From Phenylobacterium sp. (GTDB taxonomy: Bacteria; Pseudomonadota; Alphaproteobacteria; Caulobacterales; Caulobacteraceae), in contig JANXXA010000230.1 of assembly GCA_025350885.1 (NCBI GenBank), positions 1 through 7,378 on the forward strand: a DNA stretch of 7,378 bases. The letters are read 5' to 3'. Positions 5,811 through 7,378 of the stretch are shown one piece after another. Position numbers and translations under genes: made by a program. Positions within the stretch are counted from its first letter, which is position 1, and each line of letters starts with the position of its first letter. The notes below the pieces were generated by a model that worked only from the letters and a program-made list of their open reading frames with translations, had not been told where the DNA came from and made no database searches.

Positions 5811-7378
5811 ATGCAAATTTCCCCTGCCCTTACAGTCGATGACCTGCTTCACGCGTTTGTCGAAACGGAGCTGTTGCCGGGCTCGCGGATCGACGCCGAG
5901 GCGTTCTGGGCAGGGCTCGAGGCGATCCTGGCCGACTTCACGCCAAGCAACACCGCCCTGCTGGCGCGCCGCGATGATCTTCAGGCGCAGATCGACGACT
6001 GGTGGCTGGCGCGTCGCGGCAAGGTCTTCGACGTGGCCCAGGAAACCGAGTTTCTGCGCCAGATCGGCTACCTGCTGCCCGAGCCGGCGCCGTTCCAGAT
6101 CGCCACCCGCAACGTCGATCCGGAGATTGCCAGCCTGGCCGGGCCGCAGCTGGTGGTCCCGGTATCCAACGGCCGTTTCGCGCTGAACGCCGCCAACGCC
6201 CGTTGGGGCAGCCTCTATGATGCGCTCTATGGAACCGACGCCCTGGAGCCGCCAACCGGCGCGGAGGGCTATGACCCGGTGCGCGGCGGCAAGGTCGTGG
6301 CCTACGCCCGCCAGCTTCTTGATCGCGTCGCGCCGCTGTCGACCGGCTCGCATGCGGACGCCGTGGGCTATTTCGTCGGCCAGGGCGGTCTCATCGTACG
6401 CCTGAGCGGTGGCCAGGAGAGCGTTCTGGCCGATCCCGCCCAGTTCGTCGGGTGGCGCGGCGAGCCCGGAAGCCCCCAGGCCGTGCTGCTGGTCCACAAC
6501 AGCCTGCACCTCGAGATCCAGATCGACCGTGACCATTCGATCGGCAGGGACGACCCGGCTGGGGTCGCCGACGTGCTGGTGGAGGCGGCGCTGACCACCA
6601 TCCAGGACTGCGAGGATTCCGTCGCCGCCGTGGACGCCGAGGACAAGGTCGGCGTCTATCGCAACTGGCTGGGCCTCATGCGCGGCGACCTGTCCGCCAA
6701 CTTCGCCAAGGCCGGTCGCACGGAGACCCGTCGGCTGGACGATGACCGGCGCTACGCCACGACCCACGGCGGCGCGCTGACGCTGCGCGGCCGCAGCCTG
6801 ATGCTGGTGCGCAATGTCGGCCACCACATGTTGAGCGACGCGGTCCTCCAGGACGGCCAGCCGGTGTTCGAGACCGTGATCGACGCCCTGATCACCGTCA
6901 CCGCAGCCCTGCACGACCTGAACGGCGCCCGCCGCAACAGTCCGGCGGGCTCGGTCTATGTGGTGAAGCCCAAGCTGCACGGCCCCGATGAGGTCGCGCT
7001 CGCCGTGCGCCTGTTCGATCTCGTGGAGGACGCGCTGGGTCTGGCGCGCAACACCGTCAAGCTTGGCATCATGGACGAGGAGCGTCGCACCAGCGCCAAT
7101 CTCAGCGCCTGCATCCACGCGGCGCGCGAGCGGGTTGTGTTCATCAACACCGGTTTCCTCGACCGCACCGGCGATGAGATCCACACCGCCATGGAAGCCG
7201 GACCCGTGGTGCGCAAGGACGCCATCAAGGCTGAGCCCTGGCTGCCGGCCTATGAGAAACGCAACGTCGAGGCGGGCCTGGCCGCGGGCTTCCCTGGCCA
7301 CGCCCAGATCGGCAAGGGCATGTGGGCCGCGCCGGATATGATGTCCGCCATGCTGGCCGCCAAGATCGGCCACCCCAG
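5811..7378 (+). CDS. glcB: Malate synthase G (3' end outside window)
   Basis: Cytoplasmic enzyme condensing glyoxylate with acetyl-CoA to malate, the second step of the glyoxylate shunt. About 522 codons are present, open to the right edge; the family is about 720 residues, so roughly the last 200 are missing. The sequence follows the G-type family throughout: LVVP then ALNAANARWGSLYDALYG (about 110-138), CEDSVAAVDAEDK (267-279), RNVGH (334-338), GSVYVVKPK-x-HGP, GIMDEERRTS (419-428), TGFLDRTGDE, and AQIGKGMWA near the edge. By alignment with E. coli GlcB, R334, E423 and D451 match catalytic R338, E427 and D451+4 (D455). The fourth catalytic residue, the C-terminal aspartate, lies beyond the window. 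The ATG at 5811 is favoured by AGGA (5800-5803) and by its fit with the family N-terminus. The upstream ATG at 5776 is in another frame. Its position after aceA suggests shared control, though the 159-base repeat-filled gap leaves room for separate regulation. Confidence 0.96.
   Translation, partial: MQISPALTVDDLLHAFVETELLPGSRIDAEAFWAGLEAILADFTPSNTALLARRDDLQAQIDDWWLARRGKVFDVAQETEFLRQIGYLLPEPAPFQIATRNVDPEIASLAGPQLVVPVSNGRFALNAANARWGSLYDALYGTDALEPPTGAEGYDPVRGGKVVAYARQLLDRVAPLSTGSHADAVGYFVGQGGLIVRLSGGQESVLADPAQFVGWRGEPGSPQAVLLVHNSLHLEIQIDRDHSIGRDDPAGVADVLVEAALTTIQDCEDSVAAVDAEDKVGVYRNWLGLMRGDLSANFAKAGRTETRRLDDDRRYATTHGGALTLRGRSLMLVRNVGHHMLSDAVLQDGQPVFETVIDALITVTAALHDLNGARRNSPAGSVYVVKPKLHGPDEVALAVRLFDLVEDALGLARNTVKLGIMDEERRTSANLSACIHAARERVVFINTGFLDRTGDEIHTAMEAGPVVRKDAIKAEPWLPAYEKRNVEAGLAAGFPGHAQIGKGMWAAPDMMSAMLAAKIGHP

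Noticed and set aside
5811..5820. ATGCAAATTT at the glcB start, which contains TGCAAA, a half of the ScfR-like TTTGCAAA motif.
   Set aside because: It is a single half-site made by the start codon and first codons, with no second copy nearby, so it is not a credible operator.
4383..7373. A minus-strand open frame of about 996 codons lying opposite aceA, the intergenic gap and glcB.
   Set aside because: It is antisense to two unmistakable enzymes, and its product is rich in Gly, Ala, Val, Gln, His and Arg with no recognisable domain. High GC at third positions of the real genes removes stop codons from this frame, so it is a compositional artefact.

Overview
The window is ordinary, high-GC chromosomal DNA from an alphaproteobacterium. 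Gene content, protein style and codon use fit Caulobacterales (Caulobacter or Phenylobacterium type) best, but the genus is inferred from general resemblance, not proven. Five protein-coding genes fill almost all of it; no RNA gene, CRISPR array, insertion sequence or integrase is visible.

Left part (1-2467, + strand): two tandem major-facilitator transporters of the GPH (MelB-like sugar:cation symporter) family. The first is cut by the left edge and only its C-terminal ~60% is present. The second is complete and starts 21 bases after the first, so the two probably form one transcript. Substrates cannot be read from the sequence.

Middle (2474-3895, - strand): a full-length ScfR/RamB-type regulator (HTH, degenerate M78/ImmA-like domain, cysteine-containing C-terminal domain). 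It converges on the transporter pair with only six bases between the stop codons, and both stop codons lie in the arms of one perfect hairpin. It diverges from the isocitrate lyase gene. The 163-base divergent region holds an AT-rich cluster of TTACAA/TTGTAA half-sites, including an 8-bp inverted repeat whose arms could act as -35 and -10 elements on both strands.

Right part (4059-7378, + strand): the two enzymes of the glyoxylate shunt. aceA is a complete ~530-residue isocitrate lyase and glcB is a malate synthase G cut by the right edge after about 522 codons. Their 159-base gap contains a strong G+C hairpin and an inverted pair of related GC-rich palindromic segments that look like an intergenic REP-type repeat.

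Together: isocitrate lyase splits isocitrate to glyoxylate and succinate, and malate synthase condenses glyoxylate with acetyl-CoA to malate, allowing growth on acetate, fatty acids and other C2-yielding substrates. The divergent ScfR-family protein is the likely acyl-CoA-responsive regulator of the shunt and of itself. I do not see an undescribed system here; the most interesting parts are the regulatory and repeat DNA between the genes.
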